Below, one piece after another: positions 22,459 through 30,830 of a stretch of 33,055 nucleotides of DNA (the stretch's first letter is position 1; every line of letters begins with the position of its first letter). The stretch comes from an uncultured Ruminococcus sp. GTDB lineage: Bacteria > Bacillota > Clostridia > Oscillospirales > CAG-272. The notes beneath the pieces were generated by a model, which was not told the DNA's origin, did not search any database, and was given only the letters and a program-made list of their open reading frames with translations. The position numbers and the translations under genes were made by a program. The stretch is taken from assembly GCA_902778145.1 (NCBI GenBank), contig CACYWW010000023.1, positions 1-33,055 on the forward strand, read 5' to 3'.

Positions 22459-23192
22459 TGGGACATATAACTCCGTCGGATATAACTCTGTACTGCAACA
22501 CAAACGGGCCGCTGATCAGAGGCAGTGTCAGGTCGGTCGTTGTCGAGCTTCCCGGGCTCGGCGGCGGCTCATGTCTCGGCGGCGTCACGGATATGTGCGT
22601 TTATGACAACGCGTACACGCGCGATCTCGGAGAGCGCGGGATACTTGCCGCATATATGTTTCCGGGACCGTGGAGCTGGATGAATAAAGCCGCGGTCGGA
22701 TACTGCGATCTCGTGCTCGACGCGATATATGAAAAATACGGTCTTACCGACGGCACGCCGCTCGTTGCGTGCGGCGGCAGCATGGGAGGACTCGGAGCGC
22801 TGATCTTCTCGGCCGACTCAAGACATAAGGTCACCGCCTGCGCCGCCGCCTGTCCCTGCTGCGACGTACCGGCGGCGTATGAAGCGCTGCCTCAGTTCAG
22901 ACGGACTATACTGTCGGCGGTCACGTCATACGGGATCGCGCCGGATGAGGCTCTGCGGCTTATTTCCCCCGTCCACAGGCTTGACGATATGCCGTATATC
23001 CCGTACCGCATCACAGCGGACGGAGCGGACGAGCTTTTTCCCGAGAGCGGCCTTCGCGCGTTTGCCGACGCGATGATATCATCGGGGCATGACGTGACAT
23101 ATGTATCTCTTCCGGGACAGGGACACGGAGGGTTCACCCCGGAGGAAAGAGAAGCGTTCCACATATTTATCAGAAACAACTGTGATCCCTGA
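22458..23192 (+). CDS. Alpha/beta hydrolase
   Basis: A 244-residue alpha/beta-hydrolase-fold protein. The nucleophile elbow is CGGSMGG with Ser108, the acid is probably Asp191 in ADGADELF, and the His is His223 in PGQGHGGF. PGLGG near residue 32 fits the oxyanion-hole loop. No signal peptide, so it is cytoplasmic; it may be an esterase or peptidase of unknown substrate. The ATG shares one base with the asd stop (TGATG), which implies translational coupling though no metabolic link is obvious. Confidence 0.85.
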   Translation: MGHITPSDITLYCNTNGPLIRGSVRSVVVELPGLGGGSCLGGVTDMCVYDNAYTRDLGERGILAAYMFPGPWSWMNKAAVGYCDLVLDAIYEKYGLTDGTPLVACGGSMGGLGALIFSADSRHKVTACAAACPCCDVPAAYEALPQFRRTILSAVTSYGIAPDEALRLISPVHRLDDMPYIPYRITADGADELFPESGLRAFADAMISSGHDVTYVSLPGQGHGGFTPEEREAFHIFIRNNCDP

Positions 23193-23224
23193 CGGGACCG
23201 GTATATTAAAGAAAGGATGCAGCC

Positions 23225-24523
23225 ATGAAAAAACTTATCATCGTTTCACTTTTGCTCGCTCTTTTCATCGCGCTTGCCGCCTGCGGCGGTGACGATGACA
23301 CCACGACTGCGCAGGACGCCCCCGGAAGCGTCGCTCAGAATTCGGATACAGCGGACAGTGAGCCGCAGTCTTCCGGATCCGACGTGACGGAGCCCGTCGC
23401 CGCGGATCTCCGCGAGGAGTTCTTCGCGTCGCACGGCGGATACTGGACCGAGATGGATAACGGCAGATTCATAACGTTTTCCAAAAACGAAGAAGGCGTA
23501 TACCGCGCGACGTTCGCCGTGTGGAACGCCGGCGGTCCTTTCCCTTCCGGTGAGGTCAGGGAAGTAAAGAAGGCGGGGGACGGTCTCTGGTTCCTGATAA
23601 TAACGATCGACGGTATGCCGGACGATCCCGATTGGTACGGCGACGGCTGGGATCCCTATGACGTAACTGTTTCCGTTGTCGACAACGATACGGATCCGGC
23701 GTCTGTTTTGTGCGTGGCTGTCGGCGACAGCGTTCAGAGAACGTACTATCATCATGAAAAACCCGAGAATCCGTTTCTGCAGGAGCCTGATCTCATCGGC
23801 GACTTCGTATCAAAATATAAAGGATACTGGACGGAATCGGACGGATGCTTCATCTATATTTCCGAGGAAGACCGCCGCATCAACTTTTCAAAATGGAACA
23901 CCGGCGGAGGATCTCCTTCCGGCAATATAACCGACGTCTCAGTCAAAAGCGACGGGTCGTACAAGGTCAAGGTCAGCGTTGACGCCTTCGCCGGCAACGA
24001 AGAGCTCGGCGGATGGGAGGCTTACGAATTCATACTCGAATTCACGGATCTGAAAACGACGGACCCCGAGACAGCCAAAGCAAATCACCCGTATCTTTCC
24101 GGATATCAGACGTACCGTCATCACACCGAGCCCGGCGATCCGTTCATAAAAGAACAGGAAGACATGATCAACGACTTTTTCACTAAGTACGACGGATTCT
24201 GGACCGAAAAGGACGGAAAGTTCATAAGCATTTCAAAGAAGGAAAGAATAATATATTTCGCAGTCTGGAATTCCGGCGGTTCGTTTCCGGGCGGTCAGGT
24301 ATTTGAGATAAGCAAGGACGGAAGCGGTATGTATACGCTCGGCATACACGTTCCCGCAGTGCCCGATAACGACGAGAGCACGGGATGGGAGGCTTACGAT
24401 ATGACGCTGAATTTCAAGGATCTCAGTACCGATCCGAGGACCGCTTCGGCAGATCATCCGTTCCTCAAAGGGTTCAATAAATTCTATTATCACACCAACC
24501 CCGCCAACCCGTTCGTCGGTTGA
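23225..24523 (+). CDS. Lipoprotein with three copies of an unrecognised domain
   Basis: A 432-residue lipoprotein: signal peptide ending IALAAC with Cys20, a Ser/Asp/Thr-rich linker to about 60, then three tandem copies of a domain of about 115-125 residues (near 62-185, 190-308 and 314-432). Each copy runs: a short helix (FVSKY type) with GYWTE, a strand pair ending in an IS or FS motif, W-N-x-G-G with a following FP/SP-x-G, a GWxxY block, and a closing HHxxPxxPF. The conserved aromatic residues suggest ligand or sugar binding, but I do not recognise the family. It lies 32 bases after the hydrolase and has AAAGGATG before its ATG; no separate promoter or following terminator is visible. Confidence 0.85.
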   Translation: MKKLIIVSLLLALFIALAACGGDDDTTTAQDAPGSVAQNSDTADSEPQSSGSDVTEPVAADLREEFFASHGGYWTEMDNGRFITFSKNEEGVYRATFAVWNAGGPFPSGEVREVKKAGDGLWFLIITIDGMPDDPDWYGDGWDPYDVTVSVVDNDTDPASVLCVAVGDSVQRTYYHHEKPENPFLQEPDLIGDFVSKYKGYWTESDGCFIYISEEDRRINFSKWNTGGGSPSGNITDVSVKSDGSYKVKVSVDAFAGNEELGGWEAYEFILEFTDLKTTDPETAKANHPYLSGYQTYRHHTEPGDPFIKEQEDMINDFFTKYDGFWTEKDGKFISISKKERIIYFAVWNSGGSFPGGQVFEISKDGSGMYTLGIHVPAVPDNDESTGWEAYDMTLNFKDLSTDPRTASADHPFLKGFNKFYYHTNPANPFVG

Positions 24524-24564
24524 CGGAATTCCGACAAAAAAATACAAAAAAATCAAAAAAGCTC

Positions 24565-24593
24565 TTTACAAACGCGTTAAATTGTGATATACT
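24565..24593 (+). promoter_or_regulatory. Promoter of pyrR-uraA
   Basis: TTTACA (24565-24570), 17 bases, TATACT (24588-24593) preceded by TGA (extended -10). The predicted start near 24600 leaves a leader of about 114 bases, which holds the attenuator. The promoter is strikingly similar to one inside ispH at 31418-31446. Confidence 0.8.
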
Positions 24594-24599
24594 CTTTGC

Positions 24600-24713
24600 C
24601 AGTAGATCTTTAAGCTCTCGGACGGGGTCCGATTCGGTACGGAGATACCGGCAAGATTATACGCAATAGCCATGCTTTGTGCATTCCTGCCGTGTATCGG
24701 CAGGAATTTTTTT
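24600..24713 (+). promoter_or_regulatory. PyrR-type RNA attenuator
   Basis: Three competing structures can be drawn. (a) A hairpin CGGTA-CGGAGA-TACCG (24635-24650); its six-base loop fits the CNGNGA loop of known PyrR binding hairpins while the stem pairs differ compensatorily. (b) An antiterminator joining GATAC and GGCAAGATT (24644-24658) to ATTCCTGCC and GTATC (24683-24698), 12 pairs with small internal mismatches. (c) A terminator ATTCCTGCCG/CGGCAGGAAT (24683-24692/24698-24707) with seven T. PyrR with UMP would hold (a), allow (c) and shut the operon. A further hairpin, TCGGAC/GTCCGA, is at 24618-24632. Confidence 0.75.
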
Positions 24714-25265
24714 ATGAATCTCATCTTTAAAGCTGAACTGATGGATGAAGCGGCGGTAAGGCGCGCCGTCGTCCGTATATCTCATGAGATAACAGAAAAG
24801 AACAAGGGGACGGAAAACGTCGTTCTCGTCGGTATCCGCCGCAGAGGGATGCCGATCGCCGCTATGATCGCCGGCAATATCGCGAGATTCGAGGGTGCTG
24901 AGCTTCCCGTAGGCGAGCTCGATATAAAATTCTACCGGGACGACGTGCTGCCTGAGCACAGAGATCCGACAGTCACACCGTCGAGACTGCCGTTCGACGT
25001 AAACGGCAAGCGCGTCGTCCTCGTCGACGACGTCATGTATACGGGCAGGACCGCCCGAGCCGCGATCGAAGCGGTATTCGCACAGGGGCGCCCGAGCTGC
25101 ATACAGCTCGCCGTGCTTATCGACCGCGGACACAGGGAGCTTCCGATCCGCGCCGATTACGTCGGCAAGAACGTCCCCACATCAAAAACAGAGGTCGTAT
25201 CCGTACACGTACCGGAATACGACGGGGAGCTCTGCGTAAAACTTCTGCAGAGAATCGAACAGTAA
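24714..25265 (+). CDS. pyrR: PyrR: pyrimidine attenuation regulator / uracil phosphoribosyltransferase
   Basis: A 183-residue bifunctional protein. It binds pyr leader RNA when UMP or UTP is high and, weakly, makes UMP from uracil and PRPP. The PRPP loop [13 protein letters not shown] is at 101-113; [28 protein letters not shown] near 131-158 is the PyrR-specific signature. ATG at 24714 matches the family start (MN...[10 protein letters not shown]). Its ribosome binding site, GCAGGAA, lies inside the 3' arm of the terminator and the T run ends at the ATG, so the hairpin should block translation as well. An in-frame ATG at 24672 lies within the leader structures and lacks a ribosome binding site. 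Confidence 0.95.
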   Translation: MNLIFKAELMDEAAVRRAVVRISHEITEKNKGTENVVLVGIRRRGMPIAAMIAGNIARFEGAELPVGELDIKFYRDDVLPEHRDPTVTPSRLPFDVNGKRVVLVDDVMYTGRTARAAIEAVFAQGRPSCIQLAVLIDRGHRELPIRADYVGKNVPTSKTEVVSVHVPEYDGELCVKLLQRIEQ

Positions 25266-25302
25266 GTAAGCCGGAAACGGCTATAAATAAACGGAGGTTT
25301 TT

Positions 25303-26724
25303 ATGAAACTCATTTACGGTGTGAAAGACAAGCCGAAGGCTGGTCAGGTCGTACTTTTCGCACTTCAGCAGCTGCTTGCCATAATGGCGGCAACGATCGC
25401 GGTGCCGATGATCGTCGGCAACGGTATGTCGACATCGGCGGCACTGTTCGGTGCGGGCGTCGGTACGCTCGTGTATCTGCTGTTTACCAAATTCAGAAGC
25501 CCTGTGTTCTTAGGCTCCTCGTTCGCGTTCCTGGGATCGATGGGCGCGGCGTTCGCCGGTGCGGTCTCCGTAAGCGTAGGCTATTTCGGATTGATCATAG
25601 GCGCGCTGATGGCGGGTCTCATATATGTGATCATCGCCGCAGTAGTCAAATTCGCGGGAACTAAATGGATAAACAAGCTGATGCCGGCGGTAGTCATCGG
25701 TCCGACGGTCGCCATCATAGGACTCTCGCTCGCGGGCGGCGCCATAAAGGACGTCCTCGGCGGCAACGGTACTTATGCCGACAAGATATATGATGCGAAT
25801 CTTCAGGCGTTCGTGCTCGATACGCACGCGCTGCTCTGTATGGTCTGCGGCATCGTGACCCTTGTCGTCACCGTTATCTGCTCGGTATACGGCAAAAAAA
25901 TGCTTAAGATGATCCCGTTTATCATTGGTATACTTTCCGGATACGCACTTGCCATGATAATAACCGTTATCGGCGTCTCGAGCGGAAATGAGGATCTTGT
26001 CATAATCAGCTTTGATGCCTTCAAGGCGCTTGCACCCGAAGGCACGGGTGTCACCGTAAAAACGTTCATCTCATTGCCGCAGTTCAGCTTTATCGAAGCG
26101 TTCAAGGATCTGTCCAAAGTTGACGCGGCGTATATCGCTTCGATCGCCGTCGGATACATTCCGGTCGCGTTCGTCGTCTTTGCCGAGCATCTCGCTGACC
26201 ACAAGAATATTTCCTCCATCATTGAACATGACCTGCTTGAGGATCCGGGCCTTCACAGGACCCTTCTCGGCGACGGCGTCGGTTCCATTGTCGGCGCGTT
26301 CTTCGGCGGCTGCCCGAACACCACGTACGGCGAGTCCATCGGCTGCGTTGCGATCTCAGGAAACGCCTCCGTTATCACGATATTCTTCACGGCTCTGTTC
26401 GCGATATGCATCTCGTTCCTGTCACCGTTCGTCGCTTTCCTGTCCTCCATCCCGAGCTGCGTCATGGGCGGCGTCTGCATTGCGCTGTACGGTTTCATAG
26501 CAGTCTCCGGTCTTAAAATGGTGCAGAAAGCCGATCTCGGTGATAACAGGAATCTGTTCGTCGTTTCCGTTATCCTTATAGCCGGTGTCGGCGGAATGGC
26601 TCTCGGTATCCCGATAGGCGGCGGAAGAAACATAAAACTGACGTCTATCGCCGTAGCCCTCATACTCGGTATCATAACGAACCTCATCCTTTCCGGCAAA
26701 AAGCAGAAGGCGGAAAAAGAATAA
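25303..26724 (+). CDS. uraA: Uracil/xanthine permease (NCS2 family)
   Basis: A 473-residue polytopic membrane protein of the NCS2 family, which moves nucleobases with protons. Diagnostic blocks: QQLLAIMAATIAVPMIVG near the N-terminus, VFAEHLADHKNISSI with its conserved Glu and His, and GGCPNTTYGESIG with the substrate-binding Glu. PyrR linkage and the NTTYGE motif favour uracil over xanthine. GGAGG stands 7 bases before the ATG, 37 bases after pyrR, so the permease shares the PyrR attenuator: uptake is on when pyrimidine nucleotides are low. The gene could equally be named pyrP. Confidence 0.93.
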   Translation: MKLIYGVKDKPKAGQVVLFALQQLLAIMAATIAVPMIVGNGMSTSAALFGAGVGTLVYLLFTKFRSPVFLGSSFAFLGSMGAAFAGAVSVSVGYFGLIIGALMAGLIYVIIAAVVKFAGTKWINKLMPAVVIGPTVAIIGLSLAGGAIKDVLGGNGTYADKIYDANLQAFVLDTHALLCMVCGIVTLVVTVICSVYGKKMLKMIPFIIGILSGYALAMIITVIGVSSGNEDLVIISFDAFKALAPEGTGVTVKTFISLPQFSFIEAFKDLSKVDAAYIASIAVGYIPVAFVVFAEHLADHKNISSIIEHDLLEDPGLHRTLLGDGVGSIVGAFFGGCPNTTYGESIGCVAISGNASVITIFFTALFAICISFLSPFVAFLSSIPSCVMGGVCIALYGFIAVSGLKMVQKADLGDNRNLFVVSVILIAGVGGMALGIPIGGGRNIKLTSIAVALILGIITNLILSGKKQKAEKE

Positions 26725-26740
26725 ATCATACCGAAAACAC

Positions 26741-26780
26741 AGCCGCCCGGATCACATCCGGGCGGCTTTCCGCTTTTTTC
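26741..26780 (+). terminator. Terminator of pyrR-uraA
   Basis: AGCCGCCCGGAT (26741-26752) and ATCCGGGCGGCT (26756-26767) form a perfect 12-bp stem with a CAC loop. It is followed by TT, a short GC run, and a T6 stretch (26774 onwards). Confidence 0.88.
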
Positions 26781-26885
26781 GGTGCTTATTTTGCAGACGC
26801 ACACCGTTCTTTATGCAAAAAATGTCGTTTTTTTTTGCGTTTTAATCGGGCGTGAAATACGCAAGGCCGGTGTAAGCGGACTTTT

Positions 26886-26913
26886 TTGCAATTAATTTTC
26901 CTCAAAATTGCAA
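26886..26913. promoter_or_regulatory. Inverted repeat upstream of the rpiR-type promoter
   Basis: TTGCAATT (26886-26893) and AATTGCAA (26906-26913) are perfect 8-bp arms around 12 bases; an inner AATTTT/AAAATT pair is also present. It ends 17 bases before the -35. It could be a regulator site, or an upstream element in curved A/T-tract DNA. Confidence 0.4.
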
Positions 26914-26930
26914 TTTTTTTTGAAAAACGC

Positions 26931-26959
26931 TTGCTTTTTTTTATATTATGTGTTATAAT
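26931..26959 (+). promoter_or_regulatory. Promoter of the rpiR-ispH operon
   Basis: TTGCTT (26931-26936), 17 bases, TATAAT (26954-26959) with TGT before it. The weak -35 is offset by the extended -10 and by the T-rich upstream tracts. The leader is about 28 bases. Confidence 0.75.
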
Positions 26960-26993
26960 CGACGCAGTATACATTGAGGAAGGCAGGACAGTT

Positions 26994-27866
26994 ATGGACA
27001 TACTACAGAAAATAGAGACCTCAATGCCCGGATTTTCAAAGGGGCAAAAAGCCATAGGCAACTATATTCTCGAACATTACGATAAGGCTGCCTATATGAC
27101 CGCGCTCAAGCTCGGATCGACGGTACACGTTTCCGAGTCCACGGTCGTACGTTTTGCCATCGAGCTCGGGTTTGACGGTTATCCGGATCTGCAGCACAGC
27201 CTGCGTGAGCTTATACGCGCCCGCCTCACGTCACTTCAGCGTATCGAGATCACGAACGACCGTATCAACGATGACGAGATCCTTGAAAAGGTGATGGAGC
27301 TCGATATCGAAAAGATGCGCAATACTCTTTCGAATATAGATAAAAACGCGTTCAACCGTGCGATAGACAATATCATAAAGGCGAAACGCATCTATATCAT
27401 GGGCATGCGTTCTTCGGCGTCGCTCGCGCAGTTCATGAATTTCTACTTTTCGATGATATTCGACGACGTGCGTCTGGTAAACTCTACCTCGCGCTCGGAG
27501 ATATTCGAACAGCTTTTCCGCATAGGACCGGACGATATAATAATCGGTATATCGTTCCCGCGTTATTCCAAGAGGATAGTGCAGGGGATGGAATTGGCAA
27601 AGCAGCAGAAGGCGATGACCGTCGCCATAACGGATTCGATGGATTCGCCGCTTGTCGAATACGCCGACGATACGCTTGTGGCAAGGTCGGAGATGGCGTC
27701 GTTCGTCGACTCTCTCGTCGCGCCTCTGTCCGTCATCAACGCCATGATCGTGGCGATAGGAAAGAAAAAACAGGAAGAGGTCAGAGAGATCTTCAACGAG
27801 CTTGAAAACGTCTGGGATAAATTCGAAGTCTACAATAAATTCTCCGGACAGAAGCCGGAACAATGA
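26994..27866 (+). CDS. RpiR/MurR-family transcriptional regulator
   Basis: A 290-residue regulator: N-terminal helix-turn-helix domain at about 1-77 (STVHVSESTVVRFAIELGFDGYPDLQ is the recognition region) and a C-terminal SIS sugar-phosphate domain at about 120-255 (AKRIYIMGMRSSASLAQF, IIIGISFPRYSKRIV, AITDS). RpiR proteins usually control sugar or amino-sugar catabolism with a phosphosugar effector. Here the gene heads an operon of lipid, nucleotide, isoprenoid and translation genes, with no sugar gene beside it. ATG at 26994 is chosen over open frame upstream that runs through the promoter. The stop overlaps the next start by four bases. Confidence 0.93.
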   Translation: MDILQKIETSMPGFSKGQKAIGNYILEHYDKAAYMTALKLGSTVHVSESTVVRFAIELGFDGYPDLQHSLRELIRARLTSLQRIEITNDRINDDEILEKVMELDIEKMRNTLSNIDKNAFNRAIDNIIKAKRIYIMGMRSSASLAQFMNFYFSMIFDDVRLVNSTSRSEIFEQLFRIGPDDIIIGISFPRYSKRIVQGMELAKQQKAMTVAITDSMDSPLVEYADDTLVARSEMASFVDSLVAPLSVINAMIVAIGKKKQEEVREIFNELENVWDKFEVYNKFSGQKPEQ

Positions 27867-29083
27867 GGATCGCCGTAGTCGGCGGCGGCGCCGCGGGGCT
27901 TTTTGCCGCCGGCATCGCCTCGCATAACGGAGCCGAGACCGTACTTATCGAAAGAAACAGCCGCATGGGCGTAAAGCTCAGGATTACGGGCAAGGGCAGA
28001 TGCAACGTCACGAACGACTGCGACAGACAGACGTTTTTTGAAAACGTCGTTTCAAATCCGCGTTTTCTTTATTCGTCGTATTCGTCCTTCGGCTCGCAGG
28101 ATACGAAGGAATTCTTTGAAGGGCTCGGCGTGCCGCTGAAGGTAGAGCGGGGAAGACGTGTTTTTCCCGTTTCGGACAAGGCGTCGGACATAGCCGACGC
28201 GCTCGCGGGATACTGCGAGAGCGGCGGAGTCTCATTCGTGCGGGACAGGATAAAAGAGATAACTCACGGAAACGGGTTCGAGTTGAAAGGCGCCCAGGGT
28301 ACGTACACGGCGGACCGGGTCATAATCGCGACAGGCGGGCTTTCGTACCCGCGCACAGGCTCCGACGGCGACGGTTACGCGTTCGCAAGAGCATTCGGAC
28401 ACGCCGTAACGCCGCTTTCGCCATCGCTTGTTCCGCTTATCTGCAGCGACCGGATCTGTCCGCGCTGTCAGGGACTGTCGCTTAAAAACGTGACGCTCGA
28501 GGCGTATGATACCGTGACCGGCAAGACGGTGTTTTCCGAACTCGGAGAGATGCTTTTCACCGACCGCGGTGTGAGCGGACCTCTCGTCCTTTCCGCTTCG
28601 GCGCGTATGCGTGACGCGGAGCCCGGCAGATACAGGCTTTATATCGATCTCAAACCCGCGCTCGATACGCAGATGCTCGACAGACGGATCCTCCGTGATT
28701 TTTCGGAAAACAAAAACAAGGATCTTATAAATTCGCTCGGTCAGCTTCTGCCGTCTAAGTTTATCGCGCCGTTCATCGACTTGTGCGGCATAGATCCTTC
28801 AAAAAAGGTGAATTCCGTCACGTCGGCAGAGCGACATACGATGGTCGAAAATCTGAAAAAACTGACGCTGACCGTCGTTTCGCCCGCTCCGATATCGGAG
28901 GCGGTGATAACGCGCGGCGGAGTCGACACGCGCTCCATAGATCCGAAAACGATGCAGTCGAAGCTCGTGCCCGGGCTGTTCTTTGCGGGCGAGATCATAG
29001 ACTGTGACGCGTATACGGGCGGATTCAATCTGCAGATAGCGTTTTCGACCGCACACGCGGCGGCGCTCTCGGCTTGCAGATGA
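27863..29083 (+). CDS. HI0933-family NAD(P)/FAD-dependent oxidoreductase
   Basis: A 406-residue flavoprotein. The FAD dinucleotide loop is VVGGGAAG (5-12) at the very N-terminus, followed by the family motif ITGKGRCNVTN, a TGGLSYPRTGSDGDGY block and a C-terminal FAD-contact region (GLFFAGEIIDCDAYTGGFNLQ). Homologues include YtfP of Bacillus and BaiN-type enzymes; most have no firm substrate. The start overlaps the rpiR stop (ATGA). In Clostridia this gene is often found just before cmk, as here. Confidence 0.93.
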   Translation: MRIAVVGGGAAGLFAAGIASHNGAETVLIERNSRMGVKLRITGKGRCNVTNDCDRQTFFENVVSNPRFLYSSYSSFGSQDTKEFFEGLGVPLKVERGRRVFPVSDKASDIADALAGYCESGGVSFVRDRIKEITHGNGFELKGAQGTYTADRVIIATGGLSYPRTGSDGDGYAFARAFGHAVTPLSPSLVPLICSDRICPRCQGLSLKNVTLEAYDTVTGKTVFSELGEMLFTDRGVSGPLVLSASARMRDAEPGRYRLYIDLKPALDTQMLDRRILRDFSENKNKDLINSLGQLLPSKFIAPFIDLCGIDPSKKVNSVTSAERHTMVENLKKLTLTVVSPAPISEAVITRGGVDTRSIDPKTMQSKLVPGLFFAGEIIDCDAYTGGFNLQIAFSTAHAAALSACR

Positions 29084-29092
29084 GGTGATATA

Positions 29093-29533
29093 TTGAAAAA
29101 GAAAATAATAACGGCGTCAGCCGCCGTGCTGCTCGCCGTATGCACGGCGCTTATAACTTTTTTTGCGGCTTCCGCGTCGTTTCACCGTAAGACCGACGTC
29201 AGATTCGCACAGACCGTGAAAGCCTGCCGTACGGACGCGGAGGGCGTGATCGCCGGAAAGAGGGAGGAATATCTTTCGTATCTTTCTGCTGACATAAATT
29301 CGCTTATGACGCTCTGTATGCTTGACGGCAAGGACAAATACGACGACGGACTCAGAGATTCGCTCTACATATGCTTCGCTGTGATTAAGAGCCGCCCGGA
29401 AGGATGCGCCGCGAATATAAGAAAGCTTTATGATGCCGCCTCCGCGTTTCTTGAAAACGGGAACACGGCGCAGTTCCGCGCCGGCGTTGACGGCTTCTGC
29501 AGCGCGGCGAACGAATACAACGTGACGGAATGA
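29093..29533 (+). CDS. Small membrane-anchored or secreted protein, unknown
   Basis: A 146-residue protein not recognised. It opens with MKKKIITASAAVLLAV and one hydrophobic segment (about 4-27) that could be a signal anchor or an uncleaved signal peptide; the rest is helical, with four cysteines, outside the membrane. The start is TTG at 29093; GAGGTG, 7 bases upstream, overlaps the previous stop and supports it. The stop lies 11 bases before cmk. Its place between the flavoprotein and cmk suggests co-expression only. Confidence 0.75.
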   Translation: MKKKIITASAAVLLAVCTALITFFAASASFHRKTDVRFAQTVKACRTDAEGVIAGKREEYLSYLSADINSLMTLCMLDGKDKYDDGLRDSLYICFAVIKSRPEGCAANIRKLYDAASAFLENGNTAQFRAGVDGFCSAANEYNVTE

Positions 29534-29544
29534 GGACAATACAA

Positions 29545-30213
29545 ATGAAAACTTTCAGAATAGCGATAGACGGACCGTCCGGCGCCGGAAAGAGCACCGT
29601 AGCCAAAGCGGTGGCCAAGCGTCTCGGCTTTCTCCAGGTCGATACCGGGGCGATGTACCGCTCGATAGGTCTTTACGTATACGAACACAAAAAAGACCCG
29701 GACGATAAAGCTGCCGTGATCGCGTGTCTGCCGGACATTTCGATCGACCTCGGCTTTTCGGACGAGGGCCAGAGGATATATCTGAACGGACGCGACGTGT
29801 CGGACGATATAAGGCAGAACGTTATATCGCTCTACGCCTCCAAGGTCTCCGCGATACCCGAGGTCAGGGCTTTCCTCCTCGGTATGCAGAGAAAAGTCGC
29901 CTCCGAGCATGACGTAGTCATGGACGGACGCGATATAGGGACTGTGATACTGCCCGACGCCGAGCTCAAGATCTTCCAGACGGCTTCCGTCAAGGAACGC
30001 GCGAAACGCCGGTTCGACGAGCTCACAGCGAAAGGACAGGCCGTTTCGCTCGACGACATAAAGCGTGAGATAACGGAGCGCGACTACAATGATTCACACA
30101 GAGCCGAGGCTCCGTGCGTGCCCGCGGATGACGCGGTCATAATCGACAATTCGAATATAACTATCGAGGAAAACACGGAGATCATCGCTCTGCTGTATGA
30201 AATGCGGAAATGA
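29545..30213 (+). CDS. cmk: Cytidylate kinase
   Basis: Phosphorylates CMP and dCMP with ATP, recycling CMP from phospholipid synthesis and RNA turnover. 222 residues, the short bacterial type. P-loop IAIDGPSGAGKST is at 6-18, then VDTGAMYRSIG, the VVMDGRDIGTVILPDA block and ASVKERAKRRFDEL. ATG at 29545 gives the usual start MKTFRIAIDGP with AGGA 8 bases before; ATG 29530 in frame is possible but overlaps the previous stop. The stop overlaps plsC by four bases. Confidence 0.96.
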   Translation: MKTFRIAIDGPSGAGKSTVAKAVAKRLGFLQVDTGAMYRSIGLYVYEHKKDPDDKAAVIACLPDISIDLGFSDEGQRIYLNGRDVSDDIRQNVISLYASKVSAIPEVRAFLLGMQRKVASEHDVVMDGRDIGTVILPDAELKIFQTASVKERAKRRFDELTAKGQAVSLDDIKREITERDYNDSHRAEAPCVPADDAVIIDNSNITIEENTEIIALLYEMRK

Positions 30214-30830
30214 CGCTTTATGAAAAGCTTGTCAAACGGCTCGGCGGTTTTTTCAGACGGATATACGGGCTGAAGGTCATAGGAGCCGAAAACGTGCCCG
30301 AGGAGGGGGCGTTCATCCTCGGATGCAATCACACCGCGCTGTTCGATCCCATAATGCTGATCCTTTCGGTGCCGAGAACGATACATTTCATGGCGAAAAA
30401 GGAATCTTTCAAAACGCCGATCATCGGCAAGCTGATGAAAAAGCTCGGCATGATCCCGGTCAACCGCGGCACCGCCGATCTGCACGCGATGAAGACCACG
30501 CTCGGCTATCTTAAAGAGGGCGGGGTGGTCGGCATATTCCCTCAGGGAACGAGGTGTCCCGGCGTCGATCCGCGCACCACGACACCGAAGGACGGCGTCG
30601 CGATGCTGTCGTACAGGACCGGGTGCAAGGTGCTCCCGGCGTTCATAAAGACGAAGAAGAACAAGCTGAGACCCTTTTCGAAGACGACGGTCATAATCGG
30701 AAAACCGCTCGATCCGTCGGAGCTCGGACTTTCCGGGGGAACGCCGTCCGAATACAGAACGGCTACCGGAGTGATCTTCGACCGGATTTGCGATCTTGCC
30801 GATCTTCCCGTACAGACATCCGGAAAATGA
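30210..30830 (+). CDS. plsC: 1-acyl-glycerol-3-phosphate acyltransferase
   Basis: Adds the second acyl chain to make phosphatidic acid at the inner face of the membrane. 206 residues. The catalytic NHTALFD (His41, Asp46) is the HX4D motif; VNRG (84-87) and FPQGTR (110-115) are the substrate-binding blocks, the latter with Gln instead of the common Glu. Basic N-terminus without a clear transmembrane helix. Both ends overlap neighbouring genes by four bases. The order cmk-plsC-ispH-S1 is a known Clostridia arrangement and joins CMP recycling with phospholipid synthesis. Confidence 0.93.
   Translation: MTLYEKLVKRLGGFFRRIYGLKVIGAENVPEEGAFILGCNHTALFDPIMLILSVPRTIHFMAKKESFKTPIIGKLMKKLGMIPVNRGTADLHAMKTTLGYLKEGGVVGIFPQGTRCPGVDPRTTTPKDGVAMLSYRTGCKVLPAFIKTKKNKLRPFSKTTVIIGKPLDPSELGLSGGTPSEYRTATGVIFDRICDLADLPVQTSGK

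Noticed and set aside
24515-24540. Terminator after the triple-repeat lipoprotein
   Set aside because: GTCGG/CCGAC with an inner CGGAATTCCG palindrome is followed by A rather than T on the plus strand, so it is not an intrinsic terminator for that gene.
24600-24713. Purine or PRPP riboswitch before pyrR
   Set aside because: The conserved purine-riboswitch core is not present, and the CGGAGA loop with the terminator fits PyrR-mediated attenuation better.
24672-24713. Longer PyrR starting at the in-frame ATG at 24672
   Set aside because: It would place the attenuator terminator inside the coding region, lacks a ribosome binding site, and adds residues not found in the family.
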